A stretch of DNA of 64,000 bases from Desulfonatronum thiosulfatophilum. Its GTDB lineage: Bacteria; Desulfobacterota; Desulfovibrionia; Desulfovibrionales; Desulfonatronaceae. Positions 17,854 to 26,979 of this stretch are shown piece by piece; position 1 is the stretch's first letter, and each line of letters begins with the position of its first letter. The DNA is taken from the NCBI RefSeq assembly GCF_900104215.1, contig NZ_FMXO01000019.1:24151-88150 (forward strand), given 5' to 3'. Position numbers and translations under genes: made by a program. Below the pieces are notes generated by a model. It was not told the DNA's origin and searched no databases. It worked only from the letters and a program-made list of their open reading frames with translations.

Positions 17854-19071
17854 ATGAAAAAAAGAATCCTATTTCTCAACTACCTGATCTGGAAACCCGT
17901 TGATCCGGGGTTTAAAGATAAATTCGATGTACTTTCGAAATACTACAGTGGAATAATTCTTCACCTGGGTACCGGCGCGACCGTGGATGCCGAAGATTTT
18001 CAATTCGTTTCCACCAGATGGAAAAAGAACATCCTTCTGCGTCAGATCGGATATGTCGTCTTCTGCCTGAGAAAAGCGAAGCAGAAAGGTCCATTTGATG
18101 CGATTGTCAGCTACGACCCGTTGATTTGCGGGCTGACCGGCGTGGTGATCAAGCTGTTCACCCGCGCCAAGCTGGTGGTTGAGGTGAATACGGATCATTT
18201 CTGGAAAGATGAGGGGCGAGGGGCTGGTATCAAAAGGCGGATCATCAATTGGATCAAGATGTCCTGCATGCGCCTGACGTTTCGATTTGCAGACGGAGTC
18301 AAGTGCATCAACAGGCCTTTGACGAGCAAGTATGCGCACACTTTCGACTTTTACGAGAGAAACCTGCCCGTGGAGACCTTTTTCTCCTTTATTGCCACAG
18401 ACGCTTTTCACACGACTGGCTACACGCCGAACGGGCCGATCCTGTGCGTCGGCCATCCCTATCACATCAAAGGGGTGGACGTACTGCTGAAGGCCTTCAA
18501 TCTGATCTCGTCGGACTACCCTGATGTGACTTTGAAAATAATTGGTCACTGCGAGGACAGAGAACGGTATGAACATCTTGCCGCTGGTAATGACAAAATT
18601 TCTTTCCATGACGGCATGTTCTTCGAAAAGATTGTTTCCGAATTCGAAAACTGCCGATTTCTGGTTCTTCCTTCCCGCACCGAATCCATGGGCCGGGTCT
18701 TGATTGAGGCCATGGCCTGCGGCAAACCCGTGATCGGCTCCCGAGTTGGGGGCATACCTGAAGTTGTCGCGGAAAATGAGACCGGGCTGCTTTTCGAAAG
18801 CGACAACGCTTCTGATCTGGCCCGGAAAATGCGCGTATTACTTGACGATCCCTCTCTTGCGACGAGGATGGGTGAGGCGGGCCAACGGCGGGCCAAGACC
18901 TTTTTTTCACCCGCGCATTATGGACGGCTGTACAAAGCCTTTCTCGAACAGATCATGGAAGGCTCAAAGGCGGTAGTTAAACAAAACCCTGCGTTGCGAT
19001 TTGAAAAAAATCCTAATCCGGCGGTCCATTCCGAGGATCGCAGTGCGGGAATTAAAAAAAGCCAAGCTTGA
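17854..19071 (+). CDS. Family 4 glycosyltransferase
   Basis: This 405-residue GT4 carries ILCVGHPYHIKGVDVLLKAF, a GHCEDRERYE turn and the donor-site motif PSRTESMGRVLIEAMACGKP. The last 40 residues are a poorly conserved basic tail. It is the closest glycosyltransferase upstream of the two nucleotide-sugar genes, including the sulfoquinovose synthase homologue, so it is one candidate for using that donor; this is an inference from position only. No good Shine-Dalgarno is seen before the ATG. Confidence 0.88.
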   Translation: MKKRILFLNYLIWKPVDPGFKDKFDVLSKYYSGIILHLGTGATVDAEDFQFVSTRWKKNILLRQIGYVVFCLRKAKQKGPFDAIVSYDPLICGLTGVVIKLFTRAKLVVEVNTDHFWKDEGRGAGIKRRIINWIKMSCMRLTFRFADGVKCINRPLTSKYAHTFDFYERNLPVETFFSFIATDAFHTTGYTPNGPILCVGHPYHIKGVDVLLKAFNLISSDYPDVTLKIIGHCEDRERYEHLAAGNDKISFHDGMFFEKIVSEFENCRFLVLPSRTESMGRVLIEAMACGKPVIGSRVGGIPEVVAENETGLLFESDNASDLARKMRVLLDDPSLATRMGEAGQRRAKTFFSPAHYGRLYKAFLEQIMEGSKAVVKQNPALRFEKNPNPAVHSEDRSAGIKKSQA

Positions 19072-19205
19072 AGTACTCGTTATTCATGCGTGAGACGACT
19101 TTGGCCAGTCTGATGAGACCGCAATCAAGGCAAGTCGATTCGGCGACGCCGTAAAACGTACTGCTGAGCAGTTACAAACAAACGGAACAATCGAGAGGAA
19201 GCGAA

Positions 19206-20297
19206 GTGAAATCATTTTTCAGCGACAAACGGGTTTTGGTGACAGGATGCTGCGGCACTGTCGGATCGGAACTGGTCCGGCTGCTTTTGGAAAAATATCG
19301 GGTCGGAGAGCTGCTTGGATTGGACAACAACGAGTCCGAACTGTTTTTCATGGAGCAGCTCTATGGCCGGACCCAAGCCCATTTCAGCCTCGGTGACGTG
19401 CGGGACAGGGACAAGCTTCTGCGAAAGATGCGCGGCATCAACATGGTGTTTCATGCCGCCGCGTTCAAGCATGTTGAGCTGTGCGAGCGATCTCCCTTTG
19501 ATGCTGTTCAGACCAATATTCTCGGTATGCAGAACATCATTGTGGCCGCTGGTGAAAACAATGTGGAGCGCGTTATTTTCACCAGCTCGGACAAGGCCGT
19601 GAACCCGACGAATGTTATGGGCACGTCCAAGCTCATGGGTGAGCGTCTCATGACTTCAGCCCATTCCAGCGCCCGTGACGGCACAACGATCTACACCTCT
19701 ACCCGTTTCGGCAATGTGCTGGGTTCCAGAGGATCTGTAATTCCCTTGTTCAACAAGCAGATCCGTCAGGGAGGGCCGGTTACCCTCACCGATCCGAACA
19801 TGACGCGGTTCATTATGAGCATTCAGGAGGCCGCCAGATTGGTCATCGATTCGGCCATGTACGCCAATGGCGGAGAGGTCTTGATTACTAAAATGCCGGT
19901 CATCCGGATCCAGGATCTGGCAGCGGTCATGATTCGTGAGATTGCTCCGGAATATGATCTCGATCCGGAAAATGTTGAAATCCGGATTATTGGCACAAAA
20001 CCCGGCGAGAAAATGTATGAGGAACTGATGAGCATGGAGGAGACCCGGAGAGCATGGGAGCTTGAACGATATTTTGTAGTTCTGCCCGCTTTCGCCAACC
20101 TCTACAGAAACATTGAATACAAATACGATGATCTCGTTTCCAGAGAGGTGACGAATCCCTATCACTCGGGAAATGAACAGGCTTTGTCCCAGGAGGAGAT
20201 TGCGATGTTTCTGCGCCAAAACAACCTGCTCCGAGGCAATGGAAAAACGGGGGATACCATTGATCGGACGGCGTCCGACGAGTGCGAGGGACTCTAG
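19206..20297 (+). CDS. UDP-N-acetylglucosamine 4,6-dehydratase-like SDR (FlaA1/CapD type)
   Basis: The 363-residue extended SDR has the Rossmann glycine motif TGCCGTVGSEL, HAAAFKHVELCE and the signature block SSDKAVNPTNVMGTSK. There the usual catalytic Tyr is Met, as in FlaA1/PseB-type inverting dehydratases. These enzymes convert UDP-GlcNAc to 4-keto-6-deoxy sugars, the entry to many deoxyamino sugars. The protein is soluble and lacks the membrane helices of long CapD forms. It lies two bases upstream of the sulfoquinovose synthase homologue, so they are likely co-translated. GAGAGGAAG supports the GTG start. Confidence 0.88.
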   Translation: MKSFFSDKRVLVTGCCGTVGSELVRLLLEKYRVGELLGLDNNESELFFMEQLYGRTQAHFSLGDVRDRDKLLRKMRGINMVFHAAAFKHVELCERSPFDAVQTNILGMQNIIVAAGENNVERVIFTSSDKAVNPTNVMGTSKLMGERLMTSAHSSARDGTTIYTSTRFGNVLGSRGSVIPLFNKQIRQGGPVTLTDPNMTRFIMSIQEAARLVIDSAMYANGGEVLITKMPVIRIQDLAAVMIREIAPEYDLDPENVEIRIIGTKPGEKMYEELMSMEETRRAWELERYFVVLPAFANLYRNIEYKYDDLVSREVTNPYHSGNEQALSQEEIAMFLRQNNLLRGNGKTGDTIDRTASDECEGL

Positions 20298-20299
20298 CC

Positions 20300-21448
20300 A
20301 TGCAGATTCTCATTCTCGGCGGGGACGGTTACCTGGGCTGGCCCACGGCCATGCATCTCTCGGCACATGGTCATGAAGTGGCGATCGTGGACAACTACCT
20401 CCGCCGCAGGATGTGTCTTGAGCAAGGCGTTGAGCCGCTGTTTCCGGTTCCGGACATGCATCGGCGCGCCGCGATCTGGGAAAAGGTCACCGGTAAACGA
20501 ATTGCCGTCCATGTAGGAGATCTTCGGCGCTGGGATTTCGTCAGCGAAGTCTTCCAGAGCGTCAAGCCGGATGCCGTTCTCCATTACGCGGAGCAGCCTT
20601 CGGCGCCCTATTCAATGCTTGATCGGCGCACCGCGGATCTGACCCTTTCCAACAACATCGGCGTAACCGCCAATGTCATCTTTGCGGTGCGCGAATTTTG
20701 CCCGGATGCCCAGATCGTCAAGATCGGCACTATGGGCGAATACGGCACGCCAAACATCGACATCGAGGAGGGCTGGCTGGAGATCGATCACAAAGGGCGC
20801 AAGGACAAGTTTCTTTACCCTCGTCAAGCCTCGAGTCTCTACCATACGACAAAGGTCATGGATACCGACCTCTTGTGGTTTTATGTGCGGACCTGGGGCC
20901 TGCGGGCCACGGACCTGATGCAGGGCCCGGTTTACGGAATTATGACCGACGAGAACGAGAACAATCCGGAACTGATGCCTTTTTTCAACTATGATGAGCT
21001 TTTCGGGACGGTGCTGAACCGCTTTGTCGTCCAGGCCGTAGTGGGATACCCCCTGACGGTTTACGGGCAGGGAGGTCAAACACGGGGGTACCTGAACATC
21101 AAGGACACCCTGCAGTGCGTCCGATTGTCTTTGGAACAGCCCGCGCGGAAAGGCGAACTGCGGATCTTCAACCAGTTCACGGAAACTTTTTCCGTCAACG
21201 ACCTGGCGGACAAGGTGGTCCGCATCGGCAAGGATCTCGGTCTTCATGTCAGCATCCGGGCCCTGCCCAACCCACGCAAAGAAGCGGAAGAACATTATTA
21301 CAATCCGGTTCATACAGGCCTGCTGGATCTTGGTTTGAAGCCCAATTATCTGACTGATGATGTTTTGGCTCAAATGATGCAACTTGTCATGAAATATAGT
21401 GCGGCCGTCAGGCCGGATATCATTTTTAAGAGCGTCAAATGGAGTTGA
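20300..21448 (+). CDS. sqdB: UDP-sulfoquinovose synthase homologue (SQD1/SqdB)
   Basis: The 382-residue extended SDR matches SQD1-type enzymes closely along its length. The family motifs are LGGDGYLGWPTAMHLS (NAD-binding), AEQPSAPYSMLDR, KIGTMGEYGTPNIDIEEG, YPRQASSLYHTTK, GQGGQTRGYLNIKDT and HYYNPVHTGLLDLGL. Thr144, Tyr181 and Lys185 fall where SQD1 has its catalytic Thr145, Tyr182 and Lys186. The enzyme makes UDP-sulfoquinovose from UDP-glucose and sulfite. In plants and cyanobacteria the product goes to sulfolipid. Here it sits in an EPS locus, so a sulfonated sugar in the polymer or a glycolipid is inferred. The start at 20300 follows the preceding stop by two bases. Confidence 0.93.
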   Translation: MQILILGGDGYLGWPTAMHLSAHGHEVAIVDNYLRRRMCLEQGVEPLFPVPDMHRRAAIWEKVTGKRIAVHVGDLRRWDFVSEVFQSVKPDAVLHYAEQPSAPYSMLDRRTADLTLSNNIGVTANVIFAVREFCPDAQIVKIGTMGEYGTPNIDIEEGWLEIDHKGRKDKFLYPRQASSLYHTTKVMDTDLLWFYVRTWGLRATDLMQGPVYGIMTDENENNPELMPFFNYDELFGTVLNRFVVQAVVGYPLTVYGQGGQTRGYLNIKDTLQCVRLSLEQPARKGELRIFNQFTETFSVNDLADKVVRIGKDLGLHVSIRALPNPRKEAEEHYYNPVHTGLLDLGLKPNYLTDDVLAQMMQLVMKYSAAVRPDIIFKSVKWS

Positions 21449-21670
21449 AACAATATGCAAACTTATCCTTGAACACATCCTTCACAAGACTTGTAGGTGG
21501 TGGTGTGGATATTCCAAAGCAAACTGCTTCTGTCGTGGCACCTCAAAAATAGATGTACATGTTTTTGTAGTGTAATATCTTTTGAAGAGCCTCAAGGTGT
21601 TTCCGACTTTGATTCAGGCTGCTTGTTTTATGTGGGCTTATTCCTAATTTGGAATCAGGAGTTTTTCAAA

Positions 21671-23806
21671 ATGCTTGTCAGAATAATTTTTTTCTTGCTG
21701 ATATTCTTATATATTCCTTCTTTCGGTTTCTCATCCGAGGTCATTGATGCCCAAGTGGTTCGAAATCAGGACGGTACCGGCATGTGCCGCATCAGCAGCG
21801 GTTTTCCTCTTCCGCGGGGGCTTGTTACGGAAGACATGATCCGTGAGGGAAAGCTGAAGGTTGTTGTTGCTGGGAAAGAAGTGCCCGCCAACGTAACGGC
21901 CCTGCGGGGGCGTCATCATGATGGCACACTCCGATCGGCGCTCATTCAGTTTCAGTACTCGATGCACAAGGATCAAGCCATTCCGGCCAAGATCATCATC
22001 GACGGCACGTCCCGTTCATATCCTGACCCCCCGTATCATCGGCCAACACTGGAAACAGTGATGAACAACAACGTCATATTGCCCACGGATCCCAACTATA
22101 TTTCGTCAACCCGCATCGTTTTCCAGTATCTGCTCTCCGCCGGCGAAGGAACGCCGGAGGAGGAGAAGCAGTTTACCACATTGGCTGCGGATCGATTCAA
22201 CGCCCTGGCCCTGAACCAGAACAGAGGCCGTTCCAACTATGAGGATCCGAAAGCCATGGCAGGATTGTGGGCCAGAACCGGAGACATCAAGTACTTCAAT
22301 GAAATGCTTTTCCACATGACGAACTACTGGGCAGGATACAATTTTCCAAACCCTGACAGCAACTGCAAGGATGCGGTTGTAACCAATCCGGACGGTGTCC
22401 AATGGCCCAACCATGCGAACAGCGGGTGCTGGGTGAGCGGCAGAGAAGCGCTGGGGCCGAGAACGCAAAGTTACGCCATCGCGTATCTGCTTACGGGCTA
22501 TAGGGATTTTTGGGGAGCAGTGGCTGCTTTTGCCCAGAGGACTCTTTTTCAAGGTGCGCAAATTGTCGATCAACAATCCTCCGACCTGAGACTGCTTTAC
22601 GGTCACTGGGACTATCCACGCTTCAACTACAACAGGTATGCGCCGCTGTTTTCGGCGTTGATGATCGATGCGACGATTCCCGTGCATACTTTTTGGTCCG
22701 GGGCAAAGGTGAACTACGTGGATCACATCAGATGGGCGCTCAACTCCCTGATCACCCATCAATGGGATATTGCCTGGGTTCCTTTTGACAACTGGGATGG
22801 CAACATTCCGAGTCATAATCTTGATGGTTTTACCGTAACCCAGGAGGGTGTACAGGCCCAGTGCATGGCCTTGTATTTCGACATGAACGCCATCAACAGG
22901 ATTGACAGGAGTTTGACGCAAAGCGATCAGGAACCTTCTTCGCCCGCCAACAACCACATGTGGCACAGAACGTCGGACGGCAAACTTTTCAGATGGAGTT
23001 CGGACAAATCCGCATGGGTGGACCTGGGTCCTTTTCCCTACAGCGGATACATGCAGATCCGGAGAAGCAGCATTACCGGTGGAAATTTTTCTACAGGTCC
23101 TTTGACCGGAGGTTTGAACGCGGATGTCAGTGGGACCGCAAAGGGTGATTACAGAAACAAGTTCGTGGGCCTCCGAAGCAACGGTTTCAACAGAGAAATT
23201 GCGATTCCCGTTTTTCAAAGCATATTCCCAGCCAATTTCTTGATCGACTACTACCTGAACATCGAGGCGGACGAGAGAATTCCCGAATTGGTCTATGAAA
23301 TCACACGGATCGTCCTGGAAAACATCCATGAGCTCCCCCCCGGCCATTTCCGGTACCAATCCGGTAATTCAACCTGGGGCTACGTCACGCATGGGCAGCC
23401 CTACGCCATGTCCAATCCGCCCGCCTCTCCGGGAAATCATTGGGAACTGCCGGAATTTGCTCGTCTGATCGCCTTCACGCTCAAGACGCGCGGCGATGTC
23501 GAGCTCAACGGCATGCGCTTGTCCGAGGCATACAAGACGGTCATCAACACCGCGAACAACAGTCCGTCATCCAACAAGGGCGGATTGATCTGGCAATGGA
23601 AGCACTTCGGCCAATATTACGGCATCAGCCAGGATGCGCCCTGGATCATGAGCCGAACGACACTTGCCGACATCGGTCCCGCTCAAGCTCGCATACCTTA
23701 CCAGTACGACTCCATTCCCGGCGATATCCCCGATATAGCCAGGGAGAACGACCCGCGGAGCAACGGAGAAGCGCCGGTGATCAAGCGACTGCGGATTCTT
23801 AAGTAG
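21671..23806 (+). CDS. Secreted protein with RGLX/YetA-like N-terminal domain, possible polysaccharide lyase
   Basis: This 711-residue protein has a signal peptide (residues 1-23) starting MLVRIIFFLLIFLYIP. AGGAG lies about ten bases before the ATG at 21671, so the longer upstream frame is not used. Residues 30-120 (MCRISSGFPLPRGLV, HHDGTLRSALIQF) resemble the N-terminal beta domain of exo-rhamnogalacturonan-lyase-like proteins. The rest is Trp/Tyr-rich and probably alpha-barrel (NHANSGCWVSGREALGP, HWDYPRFNYNRY). A role in trimming the EPS during export or release is an inference from the family resemblance and the location. The exact family is not certain. Confidence 0.7.
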   Translation: MLVRIIFFLLIFLYIPSFGFSSEVIDAQVVRNQDGTGMCRISSGFPLPRGLVTEDMIREGKLKVVVAGKEVPANVTALRGRHHDGTLRSALIQFQYSMHKDQAIPAKIIIDGTSRSYPDPPYHRPTLETVMNNNVILPTDPNYISSTRIVFQYLLSAGEGTPEEEKQFTTLAADRFNALALNQNRGRSNYEDPKAMAGLWARTGDIKYFNEMLFHMTNYWAGYNFPNPDSNCKDAVVTNPDGVQWPNHANSGCWVSGREALGPRTQSYAIAYLLTGYRDFWGAVAAFAQRTLFQGAQIVDQQSSDLRLLYGHWDYPRFNYNRYAPLFSALMIDATIPVHTFWSGAKVNYVDHIRWALNSLITHQWDIAWVPFDNWDGNIPSHNLDGFTVTQEGVQAQCMALYFDMNAINRIDRSLTQSDQEPSSPANNHMWHRTSDGKLFRWSSDKSAWVDLGPFPYSGYMQIRRSSITGGNFSTGPLTGGLNADVSGTAKGDYRNKFVGLRSNGFNREIAIPVFQSIFPANFLIDYYLNIEADERIPELVYEITRIVLENIHELPPGHFRYQSGNSTWGYVTHGQPYAMSNPPASPGNHWELPEFARLIAFTLKTRGDVELNGMRLSEAYKTVINTANNSPSSNKGGLIWQWKHFGQYYGISQDAPWIMSRTTLADIGPAQARIPYQYDSIPGDIPDIARENDPRSNGEAPVIKRLRILK

Positions 23807-23887
23807 TCTGCCCTGATAATAGATCAACTGTCTAGAATTGTTTGATATTTTTTTCTATTTCGTGGTACGTTTTTCGACCAGTTAATG

Positions 23888-23986
23888 CACTTTTTGCCCT
23901 TTTTTCGCTTTGCTGTTTTTCGGCACCACAACCCGTCAACCTTCTATGGTGATCCTGTAACGAAAATATCGGATTTTTCTGGCTCG
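23888..23986 (+). mobile_element. Fragment: 3' end of an IS5-type insertion sequence
   Basis: About 99 bases match, in inverted orientation, the terminal stretch of the IS that enters at the right end of the window (63694-63794). By eye there are four substitutions and two one-base indels. The fragment encodes the last residues of a transposase (ending at the TAA at 23958-23960) plus the terminal inverted-repeat region. The indels would shift the frame, so it is a decayed remnant. No transposase-like sequence was found to its left (23807-23887). It ends only 12 bases before the next gene's ATG. Confidence 0.85.
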
Positions 23987-23997
23987 GCTAATTATAA

Positions 23998-25437
23998 ATG
24001 ATGAATTACGCAACGAAAGTCCTCAAGGGGATGCGGCTGTCGATGGGGCTGATGAGGCAGGCTCCAACCATGATGCGCAGTTGGCGATTTCCCAAGTCTG
24101 CTGAAAGACTTCTTGAGAAATTTTCAAGGGATCAGGTTCCGGGTTCAGCTTACGATGATCTGATGCGTTACCTGGCAACGGCATGGACGACATATCGTAA
24201 CGCCTCCGGTTCCGGTGCAATCTATCCCGGGCTGCCAAGCTGGAGTGGACCGGAATGCGATGCACTTGAAGGATTTGCTCGGACCATGCCCTGTTTCGGG
24301 GCCTGGTGCGCATCGGGCCGCAATCCGGAAATAATCCTGGCGGAAGGTACCCGTCTTTCGCTTCCTGAAGAATTCAAGCGCGGTCTGCTCTCAGGAACCG
24401 ATCCTCGTGCATCCACATACTGGGGTGATATGCCAGGTAAAAGCAATCAAAGAATAGTTGAAGCAGCAGATATCGCGCTGGCACTTTGGTTGTTTCGCGA
24501 CTCCGTGTGGGAAGGCTTGACCATACATCAACGCAAGGCCGTCGTGGACTGGCTTTCGCTTGTTGATGGCCGACCAGGGCTCGACAACAACTGGCATCTT
24601 TTCTTTGTCTTGATTGATCGTGTCCTCACCGCCCTCGGTTATCCTGCGCGAATTCGCGGAGTGCGGGAGCGATTTGAACGGGTCAAGGATTTTCACCTTG
24701 GCGATGGCTGGTTCAGAGATGGACCGTCGGGACACGTGGATTACTACAACGCCTGGGGGTTTCACTACGCATTAACCTGGATCAACCGCATTGATCCGCA
24801 GTGGGATTCGGCCTTCACCCAAAACACGCAGCAAAAATTCCTCAAGACCTACAGGTACTTGATTGGCCCGCATGGCCTGCCGATTCTCGGACGTAGCGTT
24901 CATTACCGCATTGCCGCGTCTGCCCCGCTTGTCGCTGGAGCTGAAAGGAACCCCGAGACTGTATCGCCAGGTGAGGCGAGACATGCTCTCGATGTGACAT
25001 GGCGATATTTTTTAGCCCGCGGCGCGTTGCGCAAAGGTGTCGTCACCCAGGGTTATCACGGCACAGACCCTCGCATTTTCGATCCCTATGCCGGACCTTC
25101 AAGCAGCCTCTGGTCGCTTCGTTCGCTTGTGATGGCGTTCTACTATCCGCCAAACCACTTGTTTTGGTCCGAGCCGGCCCAGCCGTTGCCGGTGGAGCAG
25201 AATGATTTCGAACTGCACATAGATGGACCGGGGTGGAAAGTTACCGGTGAGCGCGCGACAGGAACCATCACCATTGAAGTGCTCGGCAACCCGCTTGGCG
25301 CACTCCCCCTCGCGCCTTTCAGCCGCATGGATGCGCTGAAAAATCTTGCCTTTGGTCAGCCACCACGTCCCAATAACCTGCAAGCAAGATATGGCCGGCG
25401 TTTCTATCGCTCGGATAGACCTTTTTTCATGGAATGA
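23998..25437 (+). CDS. DUF2264-domain protein, probable glycoside-active enzyme
   Basis: This 479-residue protein has no signal peptide. DUF2264 motifs are present: ARTMPCFGAWCASG, YWGDMPGKSNQRIVEAAD, PGLDNNWHLFFVLIDRVL and GDGWFRDGPSGHVDYYN. The fold is an (alpha/alpha) barrel, and some relatives are placed among glycoside hydrolases, so a role in EPS remodelling is plausible. No enzymatic assignment is claimed. A second ATG follows at 24001. There is no Shine-Dalgarno because the upstream bases are the end of an IS fragment, so expression may depend on sequences brought by that insertion. Confidence 0.82.
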   Translation: MMNYATKVLKGMRLSMGLMRQAPTMMRSWRFPKSAERLLEKFSRDQVPGSAYDDLMRYLATAWTTYRNASGSGAIYPGLPSWSGPECDALEGFARTMPCFGAWCASGRNPEIILAEGTRLSLPEEFKRGLLSGTDPRASTYWGDMPGKSNQRIVEAADIALALWLFRDSVWEGLTIHQRKAVVDWLSLVDGRPGLDNNWHLFFVLIDRVLTALGYPARIRGVRERFERVKDFHLGDGWFRDGPSGHVDYYNAWGFHYALTWINRIDPQWDSAFTQNTQQKFLKTYRYLIGPHGLPILGRSVHYRIAASAPLVAGAERNPETVSPGEARHALDVTWRYFLARGALRKGVVTQGYHGTDPRIFDPYAGPSSSLWSLRSLVMAFYYPPNHLFWSEPAQPLPVEQNDFELHIDGPGWKVTGERATGTITIEVLGNPLGALPLAPFSRMDALKNLAFGQPPRPNNLQARYGRRFYRSDRPFFME

Positions 25438-25533
25438 ACTCTTATTTGGTTTTGATCTAGTGCAAACCCTTGCGGACAGACAGGAACAGACAGGGGACAT
25501 GTCCACATAACATAAGAAGACATTGAATCGACT

Positions 25534-26769
25534 ATGCAAAATACGACACTTCTTTCCCGTGCAAATGGTTGCGTCCGTGGCACGCTCGGCAGGATCGCCG
25601 CGGCAAGCGTTGCCCGCGGTGTTCCGGCAGGCTGGTTCGGTTATCGATGCGTAGAACATGAAACCGTGCAGGAATACTTTCGTCGTCGGGGCGCCAACGA
25701 CAAGAACCAGCAATACGAAACCGTGCATCCTGTGACTGAAGCACGAAATCAGTTGCCCTGTAATGTTGGATCACGTGAAGAACTTCCTGACGACAGGGGC
25801 TGGTGGGGTTATTCGTTCAGGGATGTGCCGACCCGAATCAGCGGTGAAACGTTTATTGCGACACTGCCGGATTGCCTTATTACCTGGTATAGAGATCCGT
25901 CCAAGGATAATGATTTTTTTCCCGCCATCCTCAACCGTGACTCGCGCGCATTGGAAATGCGCGAGTTCCGGTTCCGACCGTTGCATGCGCTGACCTTGCG
26001 CGAGTCGCCGTCACCGGTCCGCTTGAAAAAAGCCACATGGATCGCCGAAAGGGTTTATCACAATCACTCGCACTGGCTCACGGCCCACCTTCCAAAGTTG
26101 CTTCTGCTCAAAAAACGGAATTTGCTGGACGGGGTCCTTCTGCCGCCTGAACGGACCGGGGCCCTGGATGGTTCTCTGCGCTTGCTGGGCATGAATCCGG
26201 AAGATTTTCAGACCTATGACCCAAGCCGTCCACTTTTCGTGGAAAATCTCACCGTCATGGGAACCGATCGTTTCCGTCCGGAACTCCTGCGGTTGATTCC
26301 CGAGGCCCTGGGAATTGCCGATGCGGCTCTTCCGCACAGGAAAGTGTTCATCAGTCGGGCCAAGGCGACTCGGCGGCGACTGGCCAACGAGGACCAGGTC
26401 TGGCCGCTGCTGGAACGGCAGGGATTTGAGCGGGTGTACATGGAAAAGATGCCATTCTCCGAGCAGGTTGATCTGATGCGGGAAACCAGGGTTCTGGCCG
26501 CCCCTCACGGAGCTGGTCTGACCAACATGATCTTCTGTCCGGAAGGTGCGCAGATTGTTGAAATAGCCGACTTGAGCTTTCCTAACCCCAATTTCTATGC
26601 CTTGGCTTCAGCCATGGGTCATGCCTACTGGCTGGTCAGGGCAGAGTCGGTCGGGGATCTCCACCCGCTGGAAAAAGATCTGCATGTTGATCCGGCGGCA
26701 CTCAATGAAGTCCTCCTCCGCCTGGATCCAGCACCCCCTGAGGGATGCAAGCAGACATTACAAAGATGA
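25534..26769 (+). CDS. Family 61 glycosyltransferase (DUF563)
   Basis: The 411-residue protein has the GT61/DUF563 C-terminal block: KVFISRAKATRRRLANED, the turn MPFSEQVDLM, and the donor-site signature AAPHGAGLTNMIFCPEGAQIVEI. Bacterial GT61 members add sugars such as xylose or GlcNAc to polysaccharides and glycolipids. The N-terminal 120 residues are not recognised. The neighbouring DUF2264 gene and the unknown gene downstream may form one small transferred module. Confidence 0.88.
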   Translation: MQNTTLLSRANGCVRGTLGRIAAASVARGVPAGWFGYRCVEHETVQEYFRRRGANDKNQQYETVHPVTEARNQLPCNVGSREELPDDRGWWGYSFRDVPTRISGETFIATLPDCLITWYRDPSKDNDFFPAILNRDSRALEMREFRFRPLHALTLRESPSPVRLKKATWIAERVYHNHSHWLTAHLPKLLLLKKRNLLDGVLLPPERTGALDGSLRLLGMNPEDFQTYDPSRPLFVENLTVMGTDRFRPELLRLIPEALGIADAALPHRKVFISRAKATRRRLANEDQVWPLLERQGFERVYMEKMPFSEQVDLMRETRVLAAPHGAGLTNMIFCPEGAQIVEIADLSFPNPNFYALASAMGHAYWLVRAESVGDLHPLEKDLHVDPAALNEVLLRLDPAPPEGCKQTLQR

Positions 26770-26898
26770 TCTTGACGCGCTATGGAATACATTTTCTGGA
26801 AATCCGGTTGACTAGCATATTGGCTTGTTAAGGAGTTCTTCAAAATTTCTAGCCGCTATTGACCAATGAACAGCGGCATTTATTATCAGGGGTAATCA

Positions 26899-26925
26899 TG
26901 AGCGTTCAGGCAAGGCCTGACGCTC
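26899..26925. repeat. Hairpin in a 210-base gap between genes
   Basis: GAGCG-TCAGGC pairs with GCCTGA-CGCTC around a three-base loop, with one bulged T. No run of T follows on either strand, so it is not a standard intrinsic terminator. The sequence also overlaps a 19-codon frame starting at 26898 with a GGGG ribosome-like site, which I do not call as a gene. The rest of 26770-26979 shows nothing else. Confidence 0.45.
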
Positions 26926-26979
26926 ACTGTCCGGCTATTTGCCAAGAAAGATCATGAATACCCTCTAAGGGAAATGAAA

